64,000 nucleotides of DNA from Sphingomonas sp. GTDB taxonomy: Bacteria > Pseudomonadota > Alphaproteobacteria > Sphingomonadales > Sphingomonadaceae. Of the stretch, positions 19,996 to 28,837 are shown piece by piece (position 1 is the stretch's first letter; each line of letters starts with the position of its first letter). The DNA lies in assembly GCF_029239295.1 (NCBI RefSeq), contig NZ_JAQZBC010000001.1, positions 1 through 64,000 of the forward strand. Reading direction: 5' to 3'. Made by a program: the position numbers and the translations under genes. The notes under the pieces are model-generated. The model was not told the DNA's origin. It saw only the letters and a list, made by a program, of their open reading frames with translations, and did not search any database.

Positions 19996-21624
19996 TCAAT
20001 TGAACGAGAAACCGGGGGCCGGGGTCGCGACCTTACCCTTGCGGTCCTTTTTGCCCTTGTCGGCGAGTGGCGCTTTCCCCTCTGCAGGCGCGCCGGGCAG
20101 CGGGAGTGGCGCAGCAGGAGCGATCGGCGTCGTCGCACCGATTGCCGGTGCGGCGGGCGGCCCGGCTTCCAACGTCGGCTTCGGCCGGTCGGCGCCGCTC
20201 GTGCCCGAAGACAATTGGCCAAGGAGGACACGCTCGACATCGGTCGGAGACTTGTACCCGTCCGTGGGCAGCTTGATGTCGTTGCCGTTCACCGGCTGCA
20301 CCAGATACGGGGTGATGACGATCACCAACTCGGTTTCATTGCGCTGGAAGCCGTTGGACCGAAACAGCGCGCCGAGGATCGGAACGTCGCCCACACCCGG
20401 CGTCTTCTCGATCGAATTGTTGTGATTGTTCTGCAGCAGCCCAGCGATCATGAAGCTCTGGCCCGAACCAAGCTCCACGGTCGTCTCGGTGCGCCGCGTG
20501 GTCAGCCCCGGCACCTGCGCGCCGCCAATCGTCACCGCGGTGGAATAATCAAGCTGCGACACCTCGGGGCGAACGCGCAACGAAATCCGGCCGTCAGCCA
20601 GAACCGTCGGCGTATAGGCCAGACTGACACCATATTGCTTGTACTCGACACCGACCCCGCCGAGGCCCTGAGCGATCGGAATAGGAACCTCGCCGCCGGC
20701 AAGGAAGGTGCCGGTTTCGCCCGAGAGCGCCGTCAGATTAGGGTTGGCGAGGCTTGTCACCTGTCCAATTCGCTCGCCCAGGTCGAGCGCGCCAACCAAG
20801 TCCAGCCCGAGCAGCTTGGTGAGATAGCCCACCGTGGTCCGCTGGCTACCCGGCGTAATCGTTGTTCCGGGGCGCTGAACCACCTGCCGAGTGATTGGAT
20901 CGATCGTGTACCCCTGCACACTCTGGCCGACGCCGAGCGGCAGGTTTGGATCGGTCGTCACAAAGCTGGCGGGCGGGCGCCCGCTGCCGATGCCGAACTT
21001 GAACCCGCCGCTGCCGTCGATCGTCGTCAGGTTGCTGCCGATGTTCTTGACGAAGCTCCGCGTTACCTCTGCGAAGCGCACCTGCAGATTAACCTGCAGC
21101 GGTGTCGCCGCACGCAAACGGCTCACGACGCGCGTCTCATCTCCGACGAACGCCTGCACGAGCCGCTCCGCCTCAGCGCCGTCTTCGGGGCTTGCGACAG
21201 TGCCGGTCAGCAGGACGATCCCGTTCATCGTCGTCGCGGTCACCGCCGCCTCCGGCATCGCCAACGCGAGCATCTGACCCAGCGAATCGAAATTATTGCC
21301 GACCCGAACGGTCGTTGCGTAAACGACCGCGCCGCCTTTTGACGTCGCCGAGATCGTCGTCTCACCAGACTTTTTGCCGAAGACGTAAAGCTGCGTTGGC
21401 GAGCGGACCTGAACGTCTGCGATCTCGGGATTGGCGACGAACAGGTCGCTCATCGGGCGCGACAGGGTAATCAGCTGGCCCCGATTGGTGGCGACCTGCA
21501 GAACGGAGGAAGGTCCCCGGGCTACGGCGTTCTGCGCAGGCGCCACCGCCGACGTCCCAGCGATGGCGGCGGCGCCGAGGACGGCGGCCACCGGCCATTT
21601 CATTGCTGACGAGCGAACACGCAT
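19996..21624 (-). CDS. cpaC: Tad pilus outer-membrane secretin CpaC/RcpA
   Basis: 542-residue type II/III secretin. A signal peptide (MKWPVAAVLGAAAIAGTSAVAPAQ after a short basic lead) precedes an N-terminal pilus-secretion domain (RPMSDLFVANPEIADVQV), a BON-like domain (GIVLLTGTVASPEDGAEAERLV) and the secretin core, which ends with the family motif VPILGALFRSNGFQRNETELVIVITPYLVQP. A proline/alanine-rich tail of about 60 residues follows, longer than the core requires. The ATG comes one base after the cpaB stop (TGAGATG), with a GGAAG Shine-Dalgarno. Confidence 0.95.
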   Translation of the reverse strand: MRVRSSAMKWPVAAVLGAAAIAGTSAVAPAQNAVARGPSSVLQVATNRGQLITLSRPMSDLFVANPEIADVQVRSPTQLYVFGKKSGETTISATSKGGAVVYATTVRVGNNFDSLGQMLALAMPEAAVTATTMNGIVLLTGTVASPEDGAEAERLVQAFVGDETRVVSRLRAATPLQVNLQVRFAEVTRSFVKNIGSNLTTIDGSGGFKFGIGSGRPPASFVTTDPNLPLGVGQSVQGYTIDPITRQVVQRPGTTITPGSQRTTVGYLTKLLGLDLVGALDLGERIGQVTSLANPNLTALSGETGTFLAGGEVPIPIAQGLGGVGVEYKQYGVSLAYTPTVLADGRISLRVRPEVSQLDYSTAVTIGGAQVPGLTTRRTETTVELGSGQSFMIAGLLQNNHNNSIEKTPGVGDVPILGALFRSNGFQRNETELVIVITPYLVQPVNGNDIKLPTDGYKSPTDVERVLLGQLSSGTSGADRPKPTLEAGPPAAPAIGATTPIAPAAPLPLPGAPAEGKAPLADKGKKDRKGKVATPAPGFSFN

Positions 21625-21625
21625 C

Positions 21626-22672
21626 TCAGTTCTTCCCCCCGACCGGCACTTCGGTCACAGTGTTTCCGCGCGCGATCCGCACCACCGGCCCCGACACTCG
21701 TGCCGGCGCGCCTGGATAGGACGTGGCGGGCATTCCGGCGCCCGGCCCGGGTGCAAACGACGCTGGTTGTTCAGCGCGGCCGGGCACGGTGCGGCGTTGG
21801 AAACGCGACACATCGGCGCCCACAGCGTAGGTCGCATTGCCCGTCTGCGGGGCACTGGCGAGCTGCAGCATCATGGCGCGCTCGGCCTTCGGATCGGTAC
21901 CGTCCGGTACCTTCACGGCGCCCGATGCGATCGCTTGCTCCAGTTCGGCGGCATTGTCGGCAATCGAGCGCAGCGACAGTGAGATCGAGCCGAGCGTCTG
22001 CGCGACGGCAATCTCCTCGGCAATCTTCGGCGTCGCTTCGATCGTCACGGTGGAGAAGGTGCGCACGACGGTGTTGCCGGCCTCATCCTTCTCCTGGTTC
22101 GTGCGCTGATCGGTCGCCAGCACGCGCAGGTTGCGCATGATCGTCTCGGCAGCCTTCAGCGGCGGGCCATCGCCGCCGCCCTGGACTTCTTGGGTCAGCA
22201 GCAGGTCGATCCGGTCGCCCGGAAAGACGAAGCCCGCGACTGAGGATTGCGTCGACACCGGCACGGTGACGGCGCGCATGCCCGGGCCAAGCGCCGCGGC
22301 GAGGAAGCCGCGATCACCGGGCTTCACCAGCGCGCCTTGCGTTACCGGCTGCCCGGCAGTGATCGGATTGCGCACGACGGTACCGATGACCGACTTCATG
22401 TCGAACTCGGCACCTTCCTGGAAATAGGCGCCTTCGACCAGCTCGGCCGGCCAGGGCTGAAATTTCACTGCGCCGGGGTCGATGATCGTGCCTACCGGCA
22501 GCGCGCGGGTGGCCACCAGCACCTTGGGGCCCTGCGGGACCATCGCCGGATCGCCGGGGATTGCGGACGCCTGTGGCGCGCTCGATCCCATGATCAGCGT
22601 GCGGGCCATGAAGGCGGTCACCGCCGCAACGATGAGTGCCCCCACCAGCAATATGACCTTGCGACTATCCAT
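21626..22672 (-). CDS. cpaB: Tad pilus assembly protein CpaB/RcpC
   Basis: 348 residues: an N-terminal membrane anchor (VILLVGALIVAAVTAFMART, about 5-24), a SAF domain (VLVATRALPVGTIIDPGAVKFQPWP) and the RcpC-type core with VTQGALVKPGDRGFLAAALGPGMRAVTVPV and DRIDLLLTQEV. CpaB is a periplasmic assembly factor linking the secretin to the inner-membrane parts. It is the second gene of the transcript, 56 bases after cpaA, and directly abuts cpaC. Confidence 0.93.
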   Translation of the reverse strand: MDSRKVILLVGALIVAAVTAFMARTLIMGSSAPQASAIPGDPAMVPQGPKVLVATRALPVGTIIDPGAVKFQPWPAELVEGAYFQEGAEFDMKSVIGTVVRNPITAGQPVTQGALVKPGDRGFLAAALGPGMRAVTVPVSTQSSVAGFVFPGDRIDLLLTQEVQGGGDGPPLKAAETIMRNLRVLATDQRTNQEKDEAGNTVVRTFSTVTIEATPKIAEEIAVAQTLGSISLSLRSIADNAAELEQAIASGAVKVPDGTDPKAERAMMLQLASAPQTGNATYAVGADVSRFQRRTVPGRAEQPASFAPGPGAGMPATSYPGAPARVSGPVVRIARGNTVTEVPVGGKN

Positions 22673-22728
22673 TGATCATCGTGCCTTTCGCATCAGCGCT
22701 GGCCAGTGTTGTCCATGCTGGCGCATCA

Positions 22729-23202
22729 TCAGGTAAAGTGGTTAAGAAGCGGTTCGCGGAGTCCGAGCAGTCCAGCCATTGCGATCGCAACGCCATAAGG
22801 TATCTCGGGACTTTCCTGTATTTTCCGCAGTCTATGGTCGATCAGCATCAGCATTGTGATGGCGCCGCCGACAATGGACATGATCATCAGGATCTGGATC
22901 AATGCGGGTACCGGCACCCAAAGTGCCAGCGCGGCGATCATCTTCACGTCACCGCCGCCCATCCACCCGAAGTGAAAGGCAGCGAAGAACGCCATCAACA
23001 CGATCACCGCAACACCGACCTGGATTGCCATTCCGGGCCATGGGGTCATGCCAATCGCCACCCACCAGAGCGGGGCGAGCAGGGCGATGGCTGCATTCTT
23101 CCAATTGGCGATTTCGCGGACGCGCACGTCCTCGATGCCAGCTGAAATCAGCAGCAGCGCGAGCACCATCGGAAGCGCCCAGGAAAGAAAATCCCACCCC
23201 AT
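22729..23202 (-). CDS. cpaA: Prepilin peptidase CpaA/TadV
   Basis: 157-residue A24-type aspartic peptidase lacking the N-terminal methylation domain of PilD, as usual for CpaA. The two catalytic aspartates are visible: one in the first loop (SAGIEDVRVREIANW) and one in the GxGD motif GGGDVKM. Hydrophobic helices fill the rest. It processes Flp pilin and pseudopilins. It is the first gene of the minus-strand pilus block and is separated by 55 bases from the divergent hydrolase; no pilin gene lies upstream, unlike most Tad loci. Confidence 0.92.
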   Translation of the reverse strand: MGWDFLSWALPMVLALLLISAGIEDVRVREIANWKNAAIALLAPLWWVAIGMTPWPGMAIQVGVAVIVLMAFFAAFHFGWMGGGDVKMIAALALWVPVPALIQILMIMSIVGGAITMLMLIDHRLRKIQESPEIPYGVAIAMAGLLGLREPLLNHFT

Positions 23203-23257
23203 GAAGAAGGGGCACTAGACGGAATGGCTTGCGAAACCGTAACCAAGTCGCTTCATC

Positions 23258-24184
23258 ATGAATACGCATCCCCCGATCCGCCGGGCGATACCGGATGACG
23301 CGACCGTCTCTTACTGGTCCGCGCCCGATGGCTGGCGGCTCCGCCGCTTCGACTGGCCCGGCAGCGGGCGTGGTGCGATCCTGTTCCAGACCGGGCGTGG
23401 TGACGTTTTCGAAAAATATCTGGAGGCGTTCGATCACTGGCATCGCGCCGGCTGGTCGATCACGGCGCTGGACTGGCGCGGGCAGGGCGGTTCGGGGCGT
23501 CTTTCTCCCAACCCGCACGTCGGGCACGTGGATGAGTTTGGGCCGCTCGTCGATGATCTGGCGGCATTCTGGCGCACGTGGAACGTGAGCGGGCCGCGTA
23601 TCGTCATGGGGCACTCGATGGGTGGCCATCTCGTGCTGCACGGGTTGCTCGAGCGGGCGATCGATCCGGACGCCGCCGTGCTGGTAGCGCCCATGCTCGG
23701 GCTGCGGTCGCCGTTTCCCGCGCGGGTGGCAGAGTGGGTCGCGCGCCTGATGTGCGCGGTAGGAGATCCTACGCGGGCAGCGTGGAAGGCCAATGAGCGG
23801 CCGGGAAGCCGTTTGGACCGGCAACAACTGTTGACCGCCGACGCTGATCGCTACGCTGATGAGCAATGGTGGTATGAGCAGGCACCCGAGCTTCAGCTTG
23901 GGCCGCCAAGCTGGCGGTGGCTGTCCCGCGCCTTTGCCTCCACCCGAGCGCAGCAGAACGATCCTCGTTTGGCGACGCTGTCCACGCCGGTCTTGATGCT
24001 GGTCGCCGACGCTGACCGATTGGTCGACCCGCGTGCGGCGGTGGCGGTGGCGGAGCGCCTGCCCAATGTGACCCTGCTGCGGTTCGGGGCGGAGTCGGCG
24101 CACGAGATTCTTCGCGAGGCGGAACCGGTGCGGAGCAGGGCGCTAGCCGCGATCGACACCTTTCTTGCCGAGCATCGCGGGTGA
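23258..24184 (+). CDS. Alpha/beta hydrolase, lysophospholipase (PldB)-like
   Basis: 308-residue serine hydrolase of the Hydrolase_4 (monoacylglycerol lipase/PldB) type. The nucleophile elbow is GHSMGGH; the acid aspartate is likely in LMLVADADRLVDP and the histidine in ESAHEIL. The N-terminal block FQTGRGDVFEKYLEAFDHW and DWRGQGGSG form the oxyanion and cap entry regions typical of PldB. Likely substrates are lysophospholipids or monoacylglycerols. It shares a GTGA overlap with the downstream FAD oxidoreductase, so the two are made from one message; a functional link between them is not known. Confidence 0.85.
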   Translation: MNTHPPIRRAIPDDATVSYWSAPDGWRLRRFDWPGSGRGAILFQTGRGDVFEKYLEAFDHWHRAGWSITALDWRGQGGSGRLSPNPHVGHVDEFGPLVDDLAAFWRTWNVSGPRIVMGHSMGGHLVLHGLLERAIDPDAAVLVAPMLGLRSPFPARVAEWVARLMCAVGDPTRAAWKANERPGSRLDRQQLLTADADRYADEQWWYEQAPELQLGPPSWRWLSRAFASTRAQQNDPRLATLSTPVLMLVADADRLVDPRAAVAVAERLPNVTLLRFGAESAHEILREAEPVRSRALAAIDTFLAEHRG

Positions 24185-25260
24185 GCTACGACATTGCGAT
24201 CATCGGCGCTGGCATGGCCGGCGCCTCGCTGGCGGCCGAGATCGGCAGTCGCGCGCGCGTGTTGTTGATCGAGGCGGAGGAAGTGCCGGGGTATCACGCC
24301 ACGGGGCGATCCGCCGCCTTCTGGTCTGAAACCTATGGCGGTGCGGGAATCCAGCCACTGACGACCGCGTCCGGTGACGCGCTGCGGAGCGGCGGCTTTC
24401 TCGATCCGCTCGGTTCGTTGCACATCGGCCGTGCCGCGGATGCGGGTCAGGCAGACGCCTTCCTTCGCGAGTTTGCGGACAGCGGCGTGACGCTGACCCC
24501 GGTCGACCCGCACGATCACGTGCCCGGTTTGCGACCGGGCTGGACGATCGGGATCATGGAGCCGAGCTGCGCCTACATCGACGTGGCTGCCCTTCATGCA
24601 ACGATGTTGGCGCGCGCTCGACGATCAGGAACGTCGCTGGTGCTTGGGGCCCCGCTGAAGGCGGCGAGGCGGACGAATGGGCAGTGGCATCTCGAAACGC
24701 CTCGCGGTGTTTACCAGGCAACCGTGCTGGTCGATGCCGCCGGCGCCTGGGCAGATCACGTGGCGGGACTTGCGGGCGCCGCGCCGCTGGGCATTCAGCC
24801 CTACCGGCGCACCATGGTGCAGCTTGCGACCGAGCCGACGCCTCCTGCCGGCCTTCCTCATGTCGTCCACGTCGGCGGCGGCTTTTACTTCAAGCCTGAG
24901 GCGGGCGGGCGGCTCTGGCTCAGCCCGCATGACGAGAGCGCGACAGCGCCGGGCGACGTTCAGCCGGAGGAGCTGGATGTCGCCATCGCGATCGATCGCT
25001 TCGAGCAAGCGGTCGACTGGCGCGTCACCCGGCTTGAACGGACCTGGGCCGGGCTACGCAGCTTCGCGCCTGATCGCCTGCCGGTATATGGCTTTGCGCC
25101 AGACACGCCGGGCTTCTTCTGGTTCGCGGGGCAGGGAGGGTTCGGCATCCAGACCGCGCCCGCCGCCGCGGCGATCGGCGCGGCGCTGATCCTAGGCGAG
25201 CGTCCTTCACTCCGGATCGACATAGATCGCTATTCACCCTCGCGGTTTCGCCACGAATAG
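24181..25260 (+). CDS. FAD-dependent amino-acid-oxidase-type oxidoreductase
   Basis: 359-residue DAO family flavoprotein. The N-terminal dinucleotide fold reads IAIIGAGMAGASLAAEI with the acidic residue closing it in LLIEAEEVPG; HATGRSAAFW follows as the FAD-contacting loop, and VLVDAAGAWADHVAGLAG and the C-terminal GQGGFGIQTAPAAA complete the cofactor site. The family oxidises the C-N bond of D-amino acids, glycine, sarcosine or similar amines; the residues seen do not fix the substrate. It starts at GTG 24181 overlapping the hydrolase stop. Alternative: a glycine/D-amino-acid dehydrogenase of the DadA group. Confidence 0.82.
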   Translation: MSYDIAIIGAGMAGASLAAEIGSRARVLLIEAEEVPGYHATGRSAAFWSETYGGAGIQPLTTASGDALRSGGFLDPLGSLHIGRAADAGQADAFLREFADSGVTLTPVDPHDHVPGLRPGWTIGIMEPSCAYIDVAALHATMLARARRSGTSLVLGAPLKAARRTNGQWHLETPRGVYQATVLVDAAGAWADHVAGLAGAAPLGIQPYRRTMVQLATEPTPPAGLPHVVHVGGGFYFKPEAGGRLWLSPHDESATAPGDVQPEELDVAIAIDRFEQAVDWRVTRLERTWAGLRSFAPDRLPVYGFAPDTPGFFWFAGQGGFGIQTAPAAAAIGAALILGERPSLRIDIDRYSPSRFRHE

Positions 25261-25290
25261 CGCCGCCACGCATGCTCCCGCGAGAAACAA

Positions 25291-25743
25291 TCAGCCCCGC
25301 TTGCCCGCTTCTACCGCTGCATCGCTGGCGAGCCGGTCGGCGCGTTCATTCTCTGGATGCCCGGCATGACCCTTCACCCACTGCCACTGGACCGTGTGGC
25401 GGCCGGCCGCGTCGAGCAGCGCCTGCCACAGTTCGGCGTTCTTGACCGGCTTTCGGTCAGCGGTCTTCCATCCGTTCCGCTTCCACCCGTGGATCCACTT
25501 CGTCAGTCCGTCCATCACATACCGGCTGTCGGTGTAGACGGTGACATGGCACGGGCGGGTGAACGCATTCAGCGCCTCGATCGCGGCGGTCAGTTCCATG
25601 CGGTTGTTGGTGGTCAGCGGCTCGCCGCCCGACAATTCCTTCTCATGCGTGCCCATCCGCAACACCGCGCCCCAGCCACCTGGTCCGGGATTACCCTTGC
25701 ACGCGCCGTCGGTGAACGCTTCGACTTTCGTGGTTTCCGTCAT
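25291..25743 (-). CDS. rnhA: Ribonuclease HI
   Basis: Removes RNA from RNA-DNA hybrids. The 150-residue protein shows all four catalytic acids: Asp in [16 protein letters not shown], Glu in [10 protein letters not shown], Asp in VYTDSRYV and the last Asp in [10 protein letters not shown], plus the basic-protrusion region [21 protein letters not shown] and the flexible-loop histidine ([10 protein letters not shown]). Length and order match E. coli RnhA. It starts 10 bases after the thrB stop on the same strand, so the two are cotranscribed, a common alphaproteobacterial arrangement. Confidence 0.97.
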   Translation of the reverse strand: MTETTKVEAFTDGACKGNPGPGGWGAVLRMGTHEKELSGGEPLTTNNRMELTAAIEALNAFTRPCHVTVYTDSRYVMDGLTKWIHGWKRNGWKTADRKPVKNAELWQALLDAAGRHTVQWQWVKGHAGHPENERADRLASDAAVEAGKRG

Positions 25744-25753
25744 TGATTAGAGG

Positions 25754-26698
25754 TCACAGTTCCGGATCATAATGGTTGAGCCGCCGCACATAGGCGAGCG
25801 GGTCCTTGCGCATGACGAGCGCGTCCTGCGGGGTATTGAGCCAATCCCACGCGCGCGACAGGGCAAAGCGAATGCACGCGCCGCAGGCCAGCGTGTCGAA
25901 TATCCCGCGTTCGAAGGGTGACAGCGGGAAATGCCGTTCATAGCCGGTAACCAGCGCATCACCCACTGCCGCATCGTAACGGCGCCCGTCGGCGTCGAAA
26001 GACCACGCGGTGTGCATCACCGCCAGATCGTAGACCCGAATGTCAGTGCAGGCGAAGTAGAAGTCGATCAGCCCCGTCACCCGGTCGCCCAGCATCAGGA
26101 CATTGTCGGGGAACAGATCAGCGTGAATCGCGCCGCGATCGAGATCATGTGCAGGCCACTGCGCCTCCACCTTGTCCAGCGCAGTGCCGAGCGTGTCGTG
26201 CAGGCCGGGCGCTATCTCGTCCAGGCTGCGGCCGCACCGCTCGAACAGGGGGCGCCAGCTTTCCAGGCCCATGGAATTGGGTCTAGCCGGCGCGAAATCG
26301 GCCACGGCGCGGTGCATCGCGCCCATCGCGTCGCCGGCCGCCAGCGCCTGGGCGGGCGTGGGGTGCGATAGCGATACGCCCGACAGAAACTTGATCAGAC
26401 AGGCCGGGCGGCCCTCCAGCTCCTGGATCTCGCGGCCCTCACGATCCTTGATCGCGGGAGGCACCGGCAGGCCCTTCGCATCGAGATGATCGAGCAACGC
26501 CATGAAGAAGGGCAGGTCGCCTGCCGCCACGCGCTTTTCGTAGAGCGTCAGGATGAATCGGCCGCGGTCGGTGTCCACCAGATAGTTCGAATTCTCGACA
26601 CCCTCGGCGATGCCCTTCGCCGAAATCAGCTCGCCGACATCATAGCGTCGCAGGAACGCTGCCAGCGCTTCCGCCGATACGTGAGTATAGACTGCCAC
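25754..26698 (-). CDS. thrB: Homoserine kinase, type II (APH fold)
   Basis: 314-residue kinase converting homoserine to O-phosphohomoserine for threonine synthesis. It belongs to the aminoglycoside-phosphotransferase-fold ThrB group of alphaproteobacteria rather than the GHMP type. The N-terminus AVYTHVSAEALAAFL and GIAEGVENSNYLVDTDRGRFILTLYE mark the nucleotide lobe; the catalytic loop is AIHADLFPDNVLM and the metal aspartate is in GLIDFYFAC. It starts at GTG 26698. rnhA follows closely and ispH precedes it on the same strand, the same order seen in other Sphingomonadales and Rhizobiales (ispH-thrB-rnhA). Confidence 0.95.
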   Translation of the reverse strand: MAVYTHVSAEALAAFLRRYDVGELISAKGIAEGVENSNYLVDTDRGRFILTLYEKRVAAGDLPFFMALLDHLDAKGLPVPPAIKDREGREIQELEGRPACLIKFLSGVSLSHPTPAQALAAGDAMGAMHRAVADFAPARPNSMGLESWRPLFERCGRSLDEIAPGLHDTLGTALDKVEAQWPAHDLDRGAIHADLFPDNVLMLGDRVTGLIDFYFACTDIRVYDLAVMHTAWSFDADGRRYDAAVGDALVTGYERHFPLSPFERGIFDTLACGACIRFALSRAWDWLNTPQDALVMRKDPLAYVRRLNHYDPEL

Positions 26699-26781
26699 AA
26701 CACACCCCGCATTTTTCTCGATCGTTCAGCGGGGTGCCCCGCTCGCGGCGCCGCCCGGCGTCGCTCGGATGAGCGGTCCGG

Positions 26782-27732
26782 TTACGCCGCTTGCTCCAGC
26801 GACCGCGGCAGCTTGAAGGCGATCGTTTCGCGGGTCGTTTCCTCTTCCCGCTCGGTCACGTCGTAGCGCGTCGACAAAAGGTCGACGAGTTCGCGCACCA
26901 GCAACTCGGGCGCCGAGGCACCGGCGGTCAGCCCCAGCGTGCCGACGCCTTCAAGGAACGCCCAGTCGAGATCCGCCGCGCGCTGCACCAGCATCGCGCG
27001 AACCCCCTCGCGCTCCGCCACTTCGACCAATCGCAGCGAATTGGAGGAATTGGGCGCGCCGATCACCAGCATCGCGTCGCACGCGCTGGCGATTGCCTTG
27101 ACCGCCGCCTGGCGGTTCGACGTCGCGTAGCAGATGTCCTCGCCGCGCGGCGCCTGCATCGTCGGGAACCGCTGCTGCAGGATGCGCACCACTTCGGCCG
27201 TGTCGTCCACCGACAGCGTCGTCTGCGTCAGGAAGGCGAGGTTGGTGGGATCGGCGGGCTGCAGCGCCTCGGCATCCGCCGCGTCCTCGATCAGCGTCAT
27301 CGCACCCTCGGGCACCTGGCCGAACGTGCCGATCACCTCCGGGTGGCCGGCATGGCCGATGAACAGGATGTGGCGGCCCGAGGCGACCAGCCGCTCGGCC
27401 TGACGGTGAACCTTCGACACCAGCGGGCATGTGGCATCGAGATATTCCAGCCCGCGCGCTTCGGCATTGGCCGGTACGGATTTTGGCACGCCATGCGCGG
27501 AAAAGACGACCGGTGCATCATCGGGCACCTCGTCCAGTTCCTCGACAAACACGGCGCCCTTCGCCTTCAGCGTGTCGACGACGAATTTGTTATGGACGAT
27601 CTCGTGGCGGACATACACCGGCGCGCCATGTTTCTCGATCGCCAGTTCCACGATGCGGATCGCACGATCCACTCCGGCGCAGAAGCCGCGCGGGGCGGCG
27701 ATCAGCAGTTCGAGCGCTGGCTTGTCGGTCAT
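26782..27732 (-). CDS. ispH: 4-hydroxy-3-methylbut-2-enyl diphosphate reductase
   Basis: Last enzyme of the MEP isoprenoid pathway, making IPP and DMAPP with a [4Fe-4S] cluster. The 316-residue protein contains the three cluster cysteines in [24 protein letters not shown] and [10 protein letters not shown], the catalytic glutamate region [12 protein letters not shown], and substrate histidines in [12 protein letters not shown] and FIGHAGHPE. It heads the ispH-thrB-rnhA series. A short palindrome at 26728-26743 lies between it and thrB but has no T-run. Confidence 0.96.
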   Translation of the reverse strand: MTDKPALELLIAAPRGFCAGVDRAIRIVELAIEKHGAPVYVRHEIVHNKFVVDTLKAKGAVFVEELDEVPDDAPVVFSAHGVPKSVPANAEARGLEYLDATCPLVSKVHRQAERLVASGRHILFIGHAGHPEVIGTFGQVPEGAMTLIEDAADAEALQPADPTNLAFLTQTTLSVDDTAEVVRILQQRFPTMQAPRGEDICYATSNRQAAVKAIASACDAMLVIGAPNSSNSLRLVEVAEREGVRAMLVQRAADLDWAFLEGVGTLGLTAGASAPELLVRELVDLLSTRYDVTEREEETTRETIAFKLPRSLEQAA

Positions 27733-27822
27733 GCCTGCCGCTTACGCGATTGCCTGCCCGCACGGAAGGCGGTTATGAGCGCGCGGGCACTTCGTACCCG
27801 ATTGCATGAGGTTTCTCCGCAC

Positions 27823-28500
27823 GTGTCCTTTCGCACCCACGCGTCCCGCCCCGCTTTTCGCCTCGCCGGCGTTGCTCCGCTCGCCCTCGCTCTGCTCGCG
27901 GGCGGCTGCGCCAAGAGCGGCGACATTTCGCTGGACGGCGGCGTAGGGATCACGGCGGTACGGTCCGCTTGCCCGGTTGTCGGCGTTCCCGCCGGTACGG
28001 GCGACATCACGTTGTTCGATCCGGCGACCAGCCGCGATGCGAGCGCCATCGACGTGACGGCGGTGCTCACCAACGTGCGCGGCACGTGCGACGATACCGG
28101 TGCCGATGTGATCAGCAATGTCACCTTCGACGTCCATGCCCGGCGTACCCGCACCGATGGCCCGCGTGAGGTGACGCTGCCGTATTTCATCTCGATCGTC
28201 CGTGGCGGCACACAGGTCGTGGCGAAGCGCGTCGGCAACGTCGTGGTCCGGTTTGAGCCGGGTCAGTCGTTGGCGAGCACGTCCGGCCAGGCCAGCGCCA
28301 ATGTGAACCGCGCTGCGGCGACCTTGCCCGATTCGGTCCGCGAACAGCTGACGCGCAAGCGCAAGGCGGGTGATCAGGACGCAGCGATCGATCCGCTTTC
28401 GACCCCGGAGGTCCGCCAGGCGGTGCTCGCCGCCAGCTTTGAGGCCCTCGTCGGGTTCCAGCTGACGCAGGATCAGTTGCGCTACAACGCCCAGCGCTGA
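27823..28500 (+). CDS. Putative lipoprotein of unknown function
   Basis: 225 residues from GTG 27823, which follows a GAGG sequence by 11 bases; an ATG at 27775 is the alternative. The signal peptide ends in the lipobox LALLAGGC, so the mature protein begins with a lipidated cysteine. The body contains two paired cysteines (SACPVV; GTCDDT) and a beta-rich pattern: ATSRDASAIDVTAVLTNVRGTC and FDVHARRTRTDGPREVTLPYFISIVRGG. The layout suggests a small periplasmic beta-sandwich anchored to a membrane. It is divergent from ispH and lies ahead of the glycine operon with a strong hairpin after it. I do not recognise a named family. Confidence 0.72.
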   Translation: MSFRTHASRPAFRLAGVAPLALALLAGGCAKSGDISLDGGVGITAVRSACPVVGVPAGTGDITLFDPATSRDASAIDVTAVLTNVRGTCDDTGADVISNVTFDVHARRTRTDGPREVTLPYFISIVRGGTQVVAKRVGNVVVRFEPGQSLASTSGQASANVNRAAATLPDSVREQLTRKRKAGDQDAAIDPLSTPEVRQAVLAASFEALVGFQLTQDQLRYNAQR

Positions 28501-28508
28501 GGGTTTCG

Positions 28509-28535
28509 GCGCGGGGCGATTGACTCGCCCCGCGC
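28509..28535 (+). terminator. GC-rich hairpin after the lipoprotein gene
   Basis: A perfect 10-bp stem (28509-28518 with 28526-28535) with a 7-base loop starts 8 bases after the stop codon. No T-run follows, so it may act with Rho; it insulates the riboswitch-controlled operon downstream. Confidence 0.55.
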
Positions 28536-28579
28536 ACCTCGCCACAGGCGCGAATAGTCGATGCCGGGCAACCGGCGTG

Positions 28580-28780
28580 GGCGCGCGGGAGAGTGCGGGC
28601 GGCCTTTCAGGCATGATCCGCCGCCGAAGGAGCAACCACCCCGGAATCTCTCAGGCAACAGGGACCGCGCGAACCCATCGACACTCTGGAAAGCGGCCCC
28701 GCCAAACGGCGTGGCCCACCGAAGGTGTAAGCACGGGCATGGCCCTGTGCGAAAGCTCTCAGGTTCCGTGACAGAGGGGG
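28580..28780 (+). ncRNA. Tandem glycine riboswitch
   Basis: Two glycine aptamers in series occupy most of the 337-base gap before gcvT. Aptamer 1 (about 28580-28671) has the GGGAGAG 5' arm, the CCGCCGAAGGAGCAA core and the AATCTCTCAGGCA-type return strand. After a short linker, aptamer 2 (about 28681-28780) repeats the pattern with CACCGAAGGTGTAAGC and AAGCTCTCAGGTTCCG; its P1 pairs CACTCTG with CAGAGGG. Tandem aptamers bind glycine and, in most proteobacteria, switch on gcvTHP when glycine is plentiful. The gcvT ATG lies 57 bases beyond; the expression platform probably acts on translation or early termination in that stretch. Confidence 0.95.
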
Positions 28781-28837
28781 TTCGGTTCGTTTCGCCACCA
28801 CGGCGGGACGATCGCCCTTGAAGACGGACGATCCGCG

